A stretch of 64,000 bases of DNA, from NCBI GenBank assembly GCA_024636345.1, contig JAGXHG010000020.1, positions 45,606-109,605 on the forward strand, read 5' to 3'. The notes beneath the pieces are model-generated. The model had not been told where the DNA came from, ran no database searches, and worked only from the letters and a program-made list of their open reading frames with translations. Both the position numbers and the translations under genes were made by a program. Origin of the DNA: Desulfobulbaceae bacterium (GTDB lineage: Bacteria; Desulfobacterota; Desulfobulbia; Desulfobulbales; Desulfocapsaceae). Below are positions 63,273 to 64,000 of this stretch, in pieces; the first letter of the stretch is position 1, and each line of letters starts with the position of its first letter.

Positions 63273-64000
63273 ATGGCCATTGAAAAAGAACTACTGGATC
63301 GTCTGTTTGCTGACTACAACTACCAGAAACCCGAAGATCTGATCGGAGAAAACGGGCTGCTCAAGCAGCTGACCAAAGCGCTTCTTGAAAGGGCTCTCCA
63401 GACAGAAATGACTTTTCATCTCGGTCACGAAAAACATGGAGAAATCGCCATAAAAGGCGGCAATTCCCGAAATGGTAAATCTGCCAAAACCATCAAGGGC
63501 GAGTTTGGCAAGCTACCGATTGAGGTTCCACGCGACCGCAATAGCAGCTTTGAACCGGTGATCATCCCCAAGGGGCAAACCCGCTTCATCGGTTTTGATG
63601 ATAAAATCATCTCCCTGTATGCCCGAGGGATGACCACCAGAGAAATTCAGGGGCACTTGGAAGATATCTACGGCGTTGATGTCTCTCCCTCCCTTATTTC
63701 AACTGTCACCGATGCTGTTGCCAACGAGGTCAAAATCTGGCAAAATCGCCCTCTGGATGCCGTTTACCCCATTGTCTATATGGACGCCATCCGGGTAAAA
63801 GTTCGTGACAACGGGCATATTATAAATAAGGCGGTCTATCTGTCTATCGGCATCACCATGGACGGTATCAAAGAGGTCTTAGGTATGTGGGTTGCCGAAA
63901 ACGAGGGTGCCAAGTTCTGGCTACAGGTCGTGACCGAGCTGAGAAACCGTGGTGTCCAAGATATATTCATTGCCTGTGTGGATGGTCTCAAGGGGTTCCC
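63273..64000 (+). CDS. IS256-family (mutator type) transposase, N-terminal part
   Basis: The frame is open from the ATG at 63273 (GAAGGAG upstream) to the window edge, giving about 242 residues. It contains the mutator family pattern: QTEMTFHLGHEK, NSRNGKSAKTIKG, IEVPRDRNSSFEP, ISLYARGMTTREIQGHLEDIYG (given by ISLYARGMTTREI), VSPSLISTVTD and PIVYMDAIRVKVRD with the first catalytic aspartate (the DDE motif). A second acidic residue follows at IACVDGLKGFP. It starts 60 bases after the M1 fusion gene in the same direction. Confidence 0.93.
   Translation, partial: MAIEKELLDRLFADYNYQKPEDLIGENGLLKQLTKALLERALQTEMTFHLGHEKHGEIAIKGGNSRNGKSAKTIKGEFGKLPIEVPRDRNSSFEPVIIPKGQTRFIGFDDKIISLYARGMTTREIQGHLEDIYGVDVSPSLISTVTDAVANEVKIWQNRPLDAVYPIVYMDAIRVKVRDNGHIINKAVYLSIGITMDGIKEVLGMWVAENEGAKFWLQVVTELRNRGVQDIFIACVDGLKGF

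Overview
The window looks like a chromosome segment of a Gram-negative, cytochrome-rich anaerobe, most likely a Desulfobacterota (Deltaproteobacteria) member near the Desulfobulbales. This is inferred from the gene mix: a meso-DAP type MurE fused to MurF, folate-dependent TrmFO, a FabL-type reductase, a DUF3373-like porin next to c-type cytochromes, a DUF3365-like haem sensor and CusBA-type metal efflux. No marker gene fixes the species. I see no tRNA, rRNA or CRISPR array.

Region 1 (1-11413, all minus) is the division and cell wall (dcw) cluster, transcribed mraZ-rsmH-ftsL-ftsI-murE/F-mraY-murD-murG-murC, with murC cut by the window edge. A promoter and a 10-bp-phased MraZ operator precede mraZ. 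The cluster is unusual in two linked ways. The protein in the ftsI slot has lost all three penicillin-binding active-site motifs. ftsW is absent, because murD runs straight into murG. MurG also carries an in-frame tandem copy of a palindromic repeat.

Region 2 (12093-19784, minus) holds five genes for secreted or lipid-free exported proteins: a multicopper oxidase with a C-terminal FG-GAP-like repeat tail, a low-complexity repeat protein, an FKBP-type prolyl isomerase, a small exported protein and a large surface-type protein of repeated beta-sandwich domains. Region 3 (20360-29841, minus) is a metal, probably copper, module: CusB-like adaptor, CusA-like RND pump, two NosL-like proteins, a small membrane protein, an FtsX/MacB-type permease, its ATPase and a membrane protein with CC and CPFC motifs. 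Regions 2 and 3 may be functionally linked, because one makes a copper enzyme and the other handles metal.

Region 4 (29981-36166, minus) is housekeeping: panB, ruvB, ruvA, ruvC, a YebC-family regulator, rlmE and a CCA-adding-type nucleotidyltransferase. Divergently (36262-41402, plus) come a thioredoxin-fold protein, a Dus enzyme, a diguanylate cyclase and trmFO, closed by a clear terminator.

Region 5 (41465-45280) is a candidate electron-transfer patch: a membrane haem sensor, a large porin and a dihaem cytochrome c. Region 6 (45452-53448, minus) has a primase/helicase-like protein with a degenerate TOPRIM site, a giant helical protein with CNB-like and PilZ domains, Maf, FabL and a DUF362 protein. 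Region 7 (53848-58254, plus) is a signalling set: a sensor kinase, a response regulator ending in a Roadblock-like domain, and a second Roadblock-like protein. The window ends with a radical SAM protein, an M1 peptidase/ChaN/PDZ fusion and the start of an IS256-family insertion sequence.
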